Translations under genes and position numbers: made by a program
Assembly: GCA_018398765.1 (NCBI GenBank)
Contig: JAHBMJ010000720.1
Span: 2,501 to 34,908, forward strand
Length of the DNA stretch: 32,408 nt
Reading direction: 5' to 3'
Origin: Chromera velia
Lineage: Eukaryota > Sar > Chromeraceae
Shown here: positions 11,611 through 21,917 of the stretch, one piece after another
Position numbering within the stretch: the stretch's first letter is position 1
Layout: every line of letters starts with the position of its first letter
Notes under the pieces: model-generated
The model's database searches: none
What the model saw: only the letters and a program-made list of their open reading frames with translations
What the model was told of the DNA's origin: nothing

Positions 11611-13636
11611 ATGGGAAACAAGAAGAGAAAGGAGAACGTCGTATCCGTTTTCAAACCGTTTTCTAACCGATCAGACCTGTAATATTTTCACCTCATTTTC
11701 CCCCCATGTGTTTCTCGCTCTCTGCTGTGTTTTCTTTCGCATTCTGACGCTTCTTCTATCTATCTTTGTATGTGTGTGTGTGTGTGTGTGTGTGGATCCA
11801 GATACCTCGACTTCGTCCACCCCTTCGGGAGGGACGACCCGATCACAATCATCCATTTCAACGACGTCTACAACGTCGACCCTCCCAAAAACGGGTGGGG
11901 GGGTGCGCCTCGATTCGTTGGAGCATTGCGGAGTTTTGCGAAACGGAATCCTTTGATTCTTTTTTCGGGGGACGCATTCAACCCCTCCATGATGTCTACC
12001 CACACAAAGGGAAAACACATGGTGGCGTTTCTTAACATGATGAAGATACACACTGCCTGCTATGGAAACCACGACTTTGATTTTGGGGTCGATAACTTGG
12101 AATATCTAGCGGGCAGCTGTGGGTTTCCGTGGTTGATTTCGAATGTCACTGAGAAAGAGTCAGGGCTTCCGCTTGCAAATGGCCAGGTGTACAGGTTGTT
12201 TGAGTGGCAGGGGCATAGAATTGGGGTGATCGGGTTGGTAGAGAGGGAGTGGCTGGCAACGCTCGCACATGTGTCAGAGGAGGACGTTGTGTTTGAAGAT
12301 TTTGTCGTGAGTGGGTCGAAGTTAGCCAAGCAGTTGAGAGCCAAGGGGGCAGAGCTAATCATCGCCCTGACCCATATGAGAGCTCCGAATGACGAGAAAC
12401 TTGCTCGGGAGCAAGAAGGAATTGACCTGATTCTGGGAGGACATGATCATCAATGGTTAGTCGGTTGGTTTGTCCCTCTTTGCTGCTGAATGGTTTGGTT
12501 TGTTTGTTTGTTTGTTTCGTCGTTTGCCTCTGCTTCTGCGTCATTTGGCTTGTCGGTTTCCCGGACGCTGACTGTTAGGTTGCTCAGAAAGGGTTGGTTG
12601 TTGCCCTTGTTTTTCTTCAATGTGCCTCTGTCTTTTCTTCACGTCGTTTTTCGCGTTGACCCCCTTCCTCTTTTTCTTCGTTGCGTTTGTTTTGCTTGCA
12701 GGTACGGTCACATGAGAATGGGAAGTTGTGTTGTCGGAAAGTCCGGCACCGATTTTCGAGAATTTTCCCTGATCACCATTCACCCTGGGAAGAGAACACA
12801 GGAAGCCCCAGGCGATGAAAATGACAAAAATCCCCCGGTCTGTCTGTCTGTCTGGCTGGCTGGCTGTTTTTTTGTGGCCGACTCTATTCATTCTTTCATT
12901 GTTTCCTCTGTTCCTGCTCCTTTCTCTCGGTACTTCCATGCACATCATCTTCATGCCTCTTTTCGCCCATCTGCTATGCCTGCCTGCCTGCCTGTGCAAT
13001 GTGTCCGTTTCTGTGTAGCTACTTTGCCTCTGCCGTGTGCAAGTGTCGAAGAGGAGCCACTGGTGAATATGTCCCGCTGTATTCCATCCTTTCTCCTCTG
13101 AATTCTTCTGCTGTCTCTTTTCCCAGATGGGCTCATTCCGACCCTCCAACGAGACGAAGGAAGGTCGGACGGAGGGCCGGTGTTTGTTGGAGAGGTTCCA
13201 GGGAGGGTCGCTGCTTGAGTGGAGGGCAGTGGAGGTGCAGCCCGAGTTGTTCCCTTCCGTGCCTGCTGTGGAGAGAATTGTGGACGACCATCTGGCAGAC
13301 CTGGCGAAGAGCATGGATGAGGTGGTGGGGTATTCGGCGGTGACGCTGGAGACGCGGTTTGGGAAGATCAGGACAGAGGTTCGTTCGTGTATGCATTCAT
13401 TTTCATACAGAACTCTGTATCCATTTGGGAGGATCAGGACAGAGGTTGGTCGGTCAGCCCCCCGAGGAAAAGAGAAGGGAAGCATTAGAGAAGGAAGGGA
13501 CCTACCTTTGAAGGCCAGAAAAGGATCATAGAAATGGGGGACCTGATGATGGAAGCTCCGCGAAAAGATCGCACGGGTATACTTTGAGGGCAACAGGGAA
13601 AGGGAAAGGAAGACGGATGCGTTCCCCTCTCTTTCT

Positions 13637-13675
<39 letters not shown>

Positions 13676-15316
13676 AACAACTTCTACCAGCGTATGTATT
13701 TTTAGAAGCGTGTACGTATGTATCCCTGTTCGTCCTTCTCCACTTTCTCACTGACCTGCCGAATCGCCTACCTACTTGAATCTGTCCCCCTGTTCTTCAA
13801 TTGAAACAAACGGCTGCATGCTGCAGGAGACCAATGTTGGCAATTGGCTGACAGACTTGATGCGGGCGTCCACAAAATCGGACATCGCCCTTCTGAACGG
13901 TGGCACGGTCAGGTCGGATTCCCAGATCCGCCCCGGTCCTCTGAAGCTCAGGGACATCACGGCGATGTTGCCGATGATGGATCCTTTGTGTGTTGTGAGA
14001 ATCAACGGGGAACAGATGGTGAGAGCACTGGAGAACTCGGTCTCTCAGTATCCTAAGCTGGAGGGAAGATTCGCACAGGTTTCCGGAATCCGTTTCGTTT
14101 TTGATGGTCAGCCAGCTGCTTCGGGGGGCTCTTTGCATGCATCATGGAATATTATTGAAGGCTATCTGATTGTCGGCAGACAGAGATGTGGGCGGAAGGA
14201 AAGAACTTCTGTCGCCCCCATCCCTGCCTCTCCACGAACTCGGCTTTCCCTGTCGTATCTCTGGAGTCAACTTGTTTGCTTCAACGAATGAAAGCCCTCC
14301 GTTCTCTTAGTCTGTCGCTGTCGCGCCGCTCTTGTGCAGCCCTCTGTCTCTTTCCTCCTGCATATAGCAATTGCATGTTTCTTTCACAACCTCACTCACC
14401 TGCAGGGAGCGCACCCGCTGGCAACAGGATCGTGCGTGAGTGCGTGGAGGTGTTCAACGACAAGACGGGAGAGTACGAGCCCTTGGAGGACGACAAGTCC
14501 TACCGTCTCTGTCTGAAGGATTATCTCCGAGACGGCAAGGACGGCTACACTGTGTTTCCTGAGTGCGAGCTCTTGATGGACTCTGAAGTCGCTGGGTACC
14601 TTCCGACGATGGTCCGAAACGCTCTACAGGTGGGGGTTCATGATGTGAATATCGTTTGAACAGAATGGTATTAATGTTTTCGTGGCAAGAATCATTGGTG
14701 CTACGTGGGCACGTTCTGAGAATGATCTCTCGAGAGTGCGACTGCATGGGGGTTTGCAGGGAATTGACTGTTTCGTACTTCTCGTTTTGATCGATCTCTT
14801 TGTCCCTCCCTCCCGCCGTGCCTGCAGGGTATTCGGTGCGATGAGAGTGTTCTTTCTTTTTCATGCAGCTTCCGCGTTTGTTACTCTTGTTTTCGTGTGT
14901 GTGGTTCTGACTGTCTCGCTTCGTCTTCTGAGGACGTGCTGTTGTTGGTTTGCCTCCCTCAGTTGTTCTGCGCATGCTGGTTTTCTCTGTCCCTCCCCTT
15001 TCATGTGTGAGCTTGAACGAGCAAATAGACCTTCGAGCGAAAAATCCCCAAAAATGTGGTTTGGCTTTCTTTCCTTCTCACGCAGATGGCAGACTTGGCA
15101 AGCGGTGTCACAAAGCCGGTGTCGGTTTTAAGTCAGCACAATCTCCAGAGGATGCTGAGCTGTAGCGAAGACCAATTGCGCCACGTTGCTGGGTTGGCGC
15201 AAGAAAAGGACAGCCAGTCATACAAGATCAACGTGAGGACAGAGGGAAGGATCACAGTTGTGAACGGTCACGACTGGGATGCCACACCGAGTGGGTCTCC
15301 GACCTCAAAGAGCTAG
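11611..15316 (+). CDS. 5'-nucleotidase / calcineurin-like phosphoesterase
   Basis: Exons are 11611-11678, 11802-12455, 12702-12837, 13127-13378, 13827-14106, 14406-14629 and 15086-15316. Phases match throughout and give 614 residues. The N-terminal metallophosphatase domain shows IIHFNDVYNV, LFSGDAFNPS, CYGNHDFDFG, ALTHMR and LILGGHDHQW, the metal-ligand blocks of the UshA/5'-nucleotidase family. The C-terminal substrate domain shows ETNVGNWLTDLM, ALLNGGTVRSD and DGKDGYTVF. It probably hydrolyses nucleoside 5'-monophosphates or related phosphate esters; the real substrate cannot be read from sequence. In the first motif the usual His (NDxH) is Tyr, as I recall for a eukaryotic NDVYN subgroup. 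No signal peptide or membrane anchor is evident, suggesting a cytosolic enzyme. The first exon is chosen because its end (phase 2 at a GTAATA donor) fits the next exon. The third donor (GTCTGT) is weak. Confidence 0.85.
11770..11795. repeat. (TG)n microsatellite just before a 3' splice site
   Basis: About 13 TG units end seven bases before the GATCCAG acceptor of the first intron of the 5'-nucleotidase gene. Confidence 0.85.
12838..12866. repeat. (GTCT/GGCT)n tract beginning at a predicted 5' splice site
   Basis: Four GTCT units followed by GGCT units start exactly where the third 5'-nucleotidase exon should end, so the donor GT would be the first base pair of a microsatellite. Confidence 0.7.
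13353..13449 (+). repeat. Direct repeat duplicating a splice donor
   Basis: The end of the fourth 5'-nucleotidase exon with its donor (about 13358-13384) recurs 66 bp downstream (about 13424-13450) with two or three differences in about 26 nt. The second copy keeps GACAGAG followed by GTTGGT. Confidence 0.75.
13638..13674. repeat. (TG)n microsatellite
   Basis: About 18 GT/TG units lie in the fourth intron of the 5'-nucleotidase gene. Confidence 0.93.
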
Positions 15317-16150
15317 CGACCGAGAGAGAGAGACACACACACACACACACCGTTTGTCTGTTTGTTTCTTCCTTCTGTCGCCTTCTGCCATTTTGACTCT
15401 GTCTGCCCCCAGCCGCTGCATCTGCCCTTTCAAGTCCTGCGCTGGTTTGTCGTCCTGACTTCCCTCCTGTTCTCGGCGTCGATCGAATGTGAAGTCACGT
15501 AGTAGTCTTCTGTCTGTCCGTCCGTCTGTCTGACTTTCCGCTCGGATGGAAGAAAAGCGTCAGCAACCTGTCGTTTCGGTCTTGCAGACGGAACGCCTGT
15601 AGATTCTAAATGTATTTAAAAGGGGGGGGGAGAGCTCGTTGACTCTGCGGTTATTAATCGTTGAATGTTCTCGTGGTAGTCAGCAGAAAGGAGAGGAAGA
15701 GAGAAACCGTGCAGGCAACCAGGTGGCCTCAATTCAGAGAATCTGGCCTGCCTGCTTGTCCGCACGCCCTGTCGGAAAATGATGCACGCGCCCGAGACCA
15801 GACAGATTTTGTAGGCGATCAGAGGAGGAGAAGAAAGCACAAGTGGGAAAGAGCTGTTCGAGCGTATGCAACAAAGTGATTATTTAATCGTGCATGCCGG
15901 CCTTGTTGCCCTTTTTTGGTAAGATGAATGCAAGTTCATTGCTGTTTTGTTCAATTTGCACCTCAACTCTTTGAAGTCCATCCTTTTCGACGTTCAAACC
16001 AATTTGGAGGCATTGCTTCAGGCGGCCACTGTGCAATCTAGAGCTTCAGTGCGCTAGCCTCAGTACGTGCAGCTACGTGCTGCACATCACAAATACGTTT
16101 GCTAGTACGTTTGACAGTTGGTGGCACTGCACACTCATTAACTATGTCAT
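15317..16150. other. 3' flank of the 5'-nucleotidase gene, no gene seen
   Basis: It begins with a short (AC)n run (about 15332-15350) and pyrimidine-rich DNA, the likely 3' UTR. A G9 run lies near 15621. I see no credible coding sequence and cannot place the polyadenylation site. Confidence 0.4.
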
Positions 16151-16322
16151 TAAATGAGTCTGGCATCAATTATTAAATCATGCACTACTAAGTATCAATA
16201 CTTGTGTAACAGACTACTATCATCATTTTTTATTATGCACTCATTGCACCATCGCCATCGGCCTGTATATAGTAAGGCGTCTAGCATTCGGCGTCAGACA
16301 GACTGTTGTTTAACAGTTATGT

Positions 16323-16520
16323 CTAGGCGTCGGCTAAAGAAAAAAAAAAAAAAATCCCCCGAAACCCTTTACTTTTTTTCTCTTTTTTTTTTCTTTTTCA
16401 GTCAAACAACTGTTGTTCATGTGTTGCACAAGTGTTGTTTAGGATAGAAAAGTAAAAAAGAAAGAAAAAAAAAAAAATCTCCTCTGATAGCTTATTTTTT
16501 TTTCTTTAGCCGACGCCTAG
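16323..16520. mobile_element. MITE-like foldback element with 20-bp perfect terminal inverted repeats
   Basis: CTAGGCGTCGGCTAAAGAAA at 16323-16342 is matched as its exact reverse complement at 16501-16520, followed inward by A-rich and T-rich tracts that extend the pairing. The 198-bp element encodes nothing recognisable. A further near-palindrome with TGTTGTT sits inside (about 16398-16441). No clear target-site duplication was found. Confidence 0.65.
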
Positions 16521-16583
16521 AGTTGTGTAACTTTCAACTTATGTTACTAGCTCAACAGTTGTGTAACTTTCATTTTCTATTAC

Positions 16584-16830
16584 TAGCTCTGGGCGTATCA
16601 CAGCAAAAAAAAAGTAAACCAGAATTGGTTTTAATCATTTTTTTCTTTTTTTTTGTGTGTAACACCTAAACAACATTTGTGTAACACCAAAACAACAGTT
16701 AAGCAACACTTGAACAACAGTTTTTTATTACCTAACACTGTCGAAAAAATAAAAAAAATAAGTGAGGATTGGCTTTAATTATTTTCTTTTTTTGTATTTT
16801 TTTGCTATGATACACCTAGTACTAGCTCTA
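16584..16830. mobile_element. Second MITE-like imperfect inverted repeat
   Basis: GCGTATCACAGCAAAAAAA near 16593 is mirrored by TTTTTTTGCTATGATACAC ending at 16815. An internal pair of related T-rich segments containing ATTGG(T/C)TTTAAT lies between them (about 16620 and 16768). The AT-rich body has no coding capacity. Ends are imprecise and overlap the tandem repeat that follows. Confidence 0.45.
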
Positions 16831-16858
16831 GTACTAGCTCTAGTACCAGCTCTAGTGT
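16816..16858. repeat. CTAGTACTAGCT tandem repeat
   Basis: About 3.5 copies of a 12-bp unit, CTAGTACTAGCT with one A-to-C variant, directly follow the second foldback element. Confidence 0.8.
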
Positions 16859-16906
16859 TATAGCTGGAAATTTATAGGAAAAGAATCATCCTCTCATCGC
16901 ATATTT

Positions 16907-17266
16907 GTGTTTTTTCTTTGCAACAAATCCACCTCTGGTCTCTACTCCTTTTCCGCCCTCCCTCGATCTGCTCTCACAGTAACCAACGGCTCTCTGTTCG
17001 GTTTCTTACGTCTGCTCTCATTTAACCCACAAGACGAAAGCAATGCTCTGTCTGTTGAATGTAGCGTCCACAAACTCTATGTACATGATTCTTGTATTCG
17101 GTGTGTTGATAACTTCATGTATAGACTTTCTTCATGTGGCAAGTGGCTGGATGAAAGAGAATTCCTGCACTGTCTGGCTGAGCTGGAATCCATTAATTCA
17201 AATGATTGTAACTGTCCACTCCCCGGTGCAAGTACATCTGAACTCTTCATCCGTAATATCATTTGA
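16907..17266 (+). CDS. Hypothetical open frame, possibly the decayed 3' coding end of a retroelement
   Basis: An open frame of about 119 codons in an otherwise stop-rich, AT-rich spacer ends at TGA 17264-17266. There is no clear ATG near the start and the frame is open a little upstream, so it may be the tail of a longer decayed frame. The residues, for example GKWLDEREFLHCLAELE, are not low complexity. I recognise no domain. About 100 bp downstream lies a hairpin plus short tandem tail typical of non-LTR retrotransposon 3' ends, hence the tentative link. Confidence 0.25.
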   Translation: MFFLCNKSTSGLYSFSALPRSALTVTNGSLFGFLRLLSFNPQDESNALSVECSVHKLYVHDSCIRCVDNFMYRLSSCGKWLDEREFLHCLAELESINSNDCNCPLPGASTSELFIRNII

Positions 17267-17359
17267 TCGCTTCTACACTCACATTCAGTCTGTCTCTTTG
17301 ATGCCTGTCTCCCTATTCTAGAAAGTGATTAACTGATCAACTCCACCGGCGACTTAACA

Positions 17360-17450
17360 AACAACAACCATGCATGTATGTGCCGCCCGGGAGCTTAGCG
17401 CTCCAACTGGGGTTAGGCATCCTTTAACTAACTAACTAACTATAATTATT
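17360..17450 (+). mobile_element. Probable 3' terminus of a LINE/SINE: stem-loop plus (TAAC)n tail
   Basis: GGAGCTTAGCGCTCC (about 17389-17404) forms a 5-bp stem with a short loop. It is followed by AACTGGGGTTAGGCATCC and then four TAAC units (about 17426-17443). A conserved stem-loop before a short tandem tail is the usual 3' layout recognised by stringent non-LTR reverse transcriptases. The call is by layout, not by family match. Confidence 0.4.
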
Positions 17451-18700
17451 ATGTTATAATAAAATTTATCTTAGGATTTATCTTTTTAGCTAATCATAAG
17501 GGCTATAAGGGCCAATAATCAGACAAATCAAAACCTAGATCAAAACCGACCTTTAACTTGAATGTCACCTACTGAGTCGGACTTTTTCGAGAAAGGCTAG
17601 GAGAGAAAAGGGGAGCTAGAAAGGAAGGAGGTCAATGACCGACGTATTGACCGTACAACATATGAACAACGCTCAAACAACTCAAGAAAAATCTGTTACT
17701 TAAACCAGTTAAAGGTCCAATTTTATACATTCTATTATATAACATATATATGCAAGTTATAATGCAACATTTAAACAACACGATAGGCATAACACTAATT
17801 CTTAAAGGAAACCCTAGAGTAAACCGACCTGAATGGGTGAAAACGAAACTTTGAAGGGAGAGGGGTGTATATCTGACACTGTAGATATCAGTTTTGATTC
17901 TTAAATCATTCTTTAGCCACCTATATGCATCACTAGCTCAGTCTAGCTGTGAAAGACTAAAAGTTTAAACTTTTTAAAACTACTATAAGTGAACTCGTAA
18001 GTTAGGCTTTCAACTAGGCTTCCAGGGGCTGCTTCCTATTCAAAAAGGCTTAGTCACATATAGAGTTACCTACAACTTTGCTATAAAATTATTACCTAGA
18101 TTATTACTCATTCTTCATTTAATAAAGAATTTAAGAGCAAAGCTATTTCAATTTTTGAAAGGTATTGACCCAGGTGTTGACTGCAGAGTGACCGTACCAC
18201 AGTTTAGTGCACAGTCTGCACCTATTCTGCCTCAGTCTGCACTGTCAGTCTGTGACTATATGATGACTGTCTGTCACTGAATATATATATAATTAAAGTA
18301 TTAAGCACTAAGTATATGAAGACTGCCTATCTAGTTATGAGTGCATTATACACTGTGCATAAACAATTGACTGTGGAGTCCGCAGAGCTTGTCTCTTTTA
18401 TCCTGGTGTTGTCGGACTGTGTATCCACAGCATGATCCACTTACCACACTCCACACGGCAGCATGGATTCACAACATATAACATATGACACAAAGAAAAG
18501 CAGTACGTCATATGCGTGCGTTTGTTTGTGACGATGTTTTTATGAGGAAAAATGGAAAAACTCATCCCTGATACGCTTCATGTTGATTTCATTCGTGCCT
18601 TGCATGAGTTATCTCCCCTTTTCCCCTGTAACTCTGCATTGAGGAACACATTCATGTCCATGCACCCGCCCGGCCTATTTGGTGCCTAGGCCAATTTGCC
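17451..18700. other. AT-rich spacer without genes
   Basis: The DNA is stop-rich and AT-rich, with short palindromic AT stretches near 17450 and 18280-18300 and a cluster of CAGTCTG repeats at about 18205-18275. I see no credible coding sequence or RNA gene. Confidence 0.45.
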
Positions 18701-19017
18701 CGGCCAAAACCCCAGCTCATACACACACACACACAGAGGGGTCATCCACACTCTCTGTCTCTTTGGCTTTCTTCCCAAAGATGCAACATGCATTCATCCT
18801 TGTTCTATCAGTGGCCCTGGCGCACACTGTCAGACGGACGTTCATGCATGCATGAAGCCAGGGAGGCAGCGGAGCAGAGAAAGAGATGTGCAGAAAAAGA
18901 CGTCGACCCTGACGTGGTGCAATCTGTCATAACGGAGAGCTGGCATTCAATAGCAATTCCCTTCTGCTTACTTCTTTTCCTTCCTCCTTCTTCCTTCCGT
19001 TCTTTCTTGCTGAGTCT

Positions 19018-19044
19018 CTCTCTCTGTGTGTGTGTGTGTGTGTG

Positions 19045-19078
<34 letters not shown>

Positions 19079-19080
19079 CC
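19018..19080. repeat. (TG)n/(TC)n compound microsatellite
   Basis: TC units, ten TG units and a longer TC run lie just beyond the 3' end of the P450-ATPase gene. Confidence 0.92.
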
Positions 19081-19161
19081 CCTCCCTGCCTCTGTCTGCC
19101 TGTTTCGCTCCTTTTTCTCTCGTTTTCCCTTCCTTTCCCTTTTCGTTTGATCTTGCTTTCG

Positions 19162-21917
19162 TCACTTTCTTCCCCGCTGCGGTGTTGCTTTCAGGTGCGA
19201 GAGGACTGTTTTTGTTGCATGAGAACGAGAAGGGGAAGACGAAAGAGAAGAAAACCCACCACGGTGATCGGTAGGCATTCCCTCTTCGTCGAACTCTTCG
19301 GCGGCAAGAGCGTCGGCTGTCTCAGCGACTCTCTCAGGAGAAGCAACGGAAAAGGAGGACACACGAGCGCCTCCCGAGGGAGAAACCGTAGGAGTCTCCG
19401 GACACGCGACTTCTTCCTCCTCCTGCTTCTCAAAGAGGCTCGAGGCACTGCCCCCGCCTCCTTGTTTCGTGTTCTCCCCCTCTAAAGGTCTTTCGAACCT
19501 TGAACGAATCACGTCTAGAACCTCTTTTGTCCTTTCGTCTATGCTGGGCCCGCATGCCTCCTCACTCGCACCAACCGCCCACCCGTCACCCTCACCTTCC
19601 CTCTTCCCTCCCCCTTCCGCCTCGAGAGTCACTCGAGGCCCTCGGAGACGGACGAGGCTGAACTTGTCTGCAAGCTCTTCCATAATTCTCTCGTCGTCTT
19701 CCTGCGGCATCAGACACACACCGTCGCGCTTGACGGTGTCTCTCCGGAAAGGGAAGTGCAGAATAAGGCAGTCGGGAGATTCAGCCACCTCCCGTGCAAG
19801 GGCATTCGCCCTCTTGTGAATCTCCTTACCCCTCTCCGACTTCATATGACTTTTCTCTAGATAGAAGAGAATGTCAACGGGCGACCGATCAATGAGACGG
19901 AACGGCTGTGCGTGCCTCTCTCTGAAGATTGCTTCGTTCTTTTCAAGCAGCTGTTCCTGCAAATCGAGATGGATCTCTTTCGACCGACTGAGGTCCTCGG
20001 GAGTCCACCCCCTCTCCCTCATCACCTCTCGTGCTACTTCGGAGACGTACGGAATCATAGGAAACTGTTTTCTTATCGCCTCGAGAGTGGTTGTCTTTCC
20101 TGTCGAGCTCTGTCCCGTCAGGTAGACATCCGCTCGGGGGAATGGCCAAAGCTTCAAATCGGTGCTTGGGGCGTTGGCAACATCCCACTTGGGTTTGAGG
20201 ACTTCGAGGCCCTCCCCGTTTTCTGTGAAGAAGGAGAAGCGGGAAAGGGTGGAACTCAGATAGATTCTTGCTTCTTTCTCGGCAAAAAAACGGCCGGGGC
20301 ATGATTTTGATCCTGTTCCGAAACTGAGGGGAAAGGGCTCCCCGCCTCCCCCCTTTGCCCTTTCTATGTACCGATCGGGACAAAAGCTGTCGGGATCCGA
20401 GTACACACGGGGGTCACGGTTCATCCTTTCTATGTTGAAGATGACTCCGTCACCTTGTCGAACTGAGTGCTCTGCATGCATGCGAAAAGAAAGCCTTCCA
20501 AATTAAAGGAATTAAAAGAAATTGTTGAATCGATTGGATGCATGAAACCTTCGCAATTGCTTCAGGTCGCTGATAAGGACACGGTGGATATATGCAAGGG
20601 AAACGGTTGGAATGGTCGCAACTGATTGCTGCACGAAGAGGTACAAAAAGGGCAGAGAATCAAGTAGACAGACTGAGAGACACCGGCATGCAGACGCAAG
20701 GCAAGCAGAAAAAACATGCCCGTCTGGCTGACCGACCTCCGGAGCCAAGCTTCACCTCGGGGATATCCACGATTGCCTCTCGAAGGGACACAGGTCCCAC
20801 CGGGATCAGCCGCTGGGCTTCGTAGAAAAGTCGTTTGATAGCTTCGACAGACCCACTCTCCTCGCTTTCTGGCAAAACTTCTCTCCCCCTTTCCCCTTTG
20901 CTCCTTCTGGGAGTTGTCATTGCTGCAAGGCGGGGGTGTGTAGATGCTAGGACGAGGGAATAAAACAGCGTCAGACTTGTTGTGTCTGTTCCAGCCAACA
21001 GCATTTCGCACGTGTTCTGCCGTATCTCTGCAGCGGTTGCTGTACCCTCCCAGCCACCAGGTGCGGAGGTGCTGCTTTCGTGAATCTTGTGCAGTAGTCC
21101 CAAAAAGGATTCTCTTCCCCCTTCTCTTCCTTCCTCCTCCACCCGTCTTCCCTGATTTTGTTCCTTCCATAATCGCACGATTTCTTCCCCCTTCTCCCTC
21201 ATGAGGTCGATCGCTTTTGTGTGTTCATCGGACGACTGGGTGCTAAACAGGTGGAACTCCCACGCCTTGAAGTACCCACCAACGATCGCAATTGTGTTCT
21301 TCTTCCACTGGGAGTCGGACGTCAGGGAAGGCAGTCGAAGGAGACACTGGAGAGTCAGGCAGATTGTGAAATCACGAACTCGATCCAACATACTCACAGG
21401 CTGAATAAGAGGAATCTCTAGCCCCCCCTGAGCCATATATTCCCCTCCCTGCTGATCAAGCTCTTTTTGCCCTTCCTCCAGAGCCTTCTCGAATGCTTTC
21501 CTGTTTTTCTTCCACAGATCAACGTCATAATTCCATATCAGACCATTCTTGTGCATTCCCATTCTTTCCATGCCAACAGAAGACCCCATCCTCCTCGACA
21601 GGGCGTCCTTCTTCTTTCCAAGCTTCTCAAAAAGAGACATCGGAAATGAAGAAGACTCTCTGTCCAAACAGAGATCCAAGGACCACTCTACCGTACTTCT
21701 GTTCAATGTAAGCCGTCACTTCTGGGATTCTGGCCCAGCGATAGAAAACTGGGACGTTGAGGAACAGTAGATTTTCCCACGAACTCATTTGAACAAGCTC
21801 GAAGGGAGCTTTGCCACCGCTGTGCACAGCAAACCTCCTGAACCTGATCCACAGAGAGCGGACGGGGCCCCACAACCAGCGACCAACCAGATCGCTCAAA
21901 AGACGGGAGAGCCACAT
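19162..21917 (-). CDS. Cytochrome P450 fused to a C-terminal NadR/AAA_28-like P-loop ATPase
   Basis: Exon 1 is 21917-20756 and exon 2 is 20469-19162, about 822 residues. P450 marks: hydrophobic N-terminus MWLSRLLSDLVGRWLWGPV (likely ER anchor), helix C WKKNR (about 135), I-helix AGTDTT (about 308), K-helix EAQR (about 366), PERF-type PDRY and the haem loop FGTGSKSCPG (Cys about 444). The same exon runs on without a linker into DVYLTGQSSTGKTT (Walker A, Lys about 512) and a DRSPVD block (about 581), as in NadR/Ttd14-type AAA_28 ATPases, then an acidic Ser-rich tail from about 700. The P450 half should be a haem monooxygenase; the ATPase substrate is unknown. Exon 1 has a +1 shift at an A5 run (21629-21633); one base fewer joins DVSF to EKLGKKK. 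The exon 2 start at 20469 keeps phase but uses the second AG after GCATGCAG. The start is the ATG that heads the anchor. The gene is head-to-head with the RdRP-helicase gene. Confidence 0.8.

Noticed and set aside
17375..17425. tRNA-like segment with a GGAGC/GCTCC stem
   Set aside because: It lacks an acceptor stem, T-loop and anticodon arm; a retroelement 3' stem-loop fits better.
18788..19485. Plus-strand frames next to the 3' end of the P450-ATPase gene
   Set aside because: They run through TG/TC microsatellites and lie opposite the ATPase tail; no domain or splice support.
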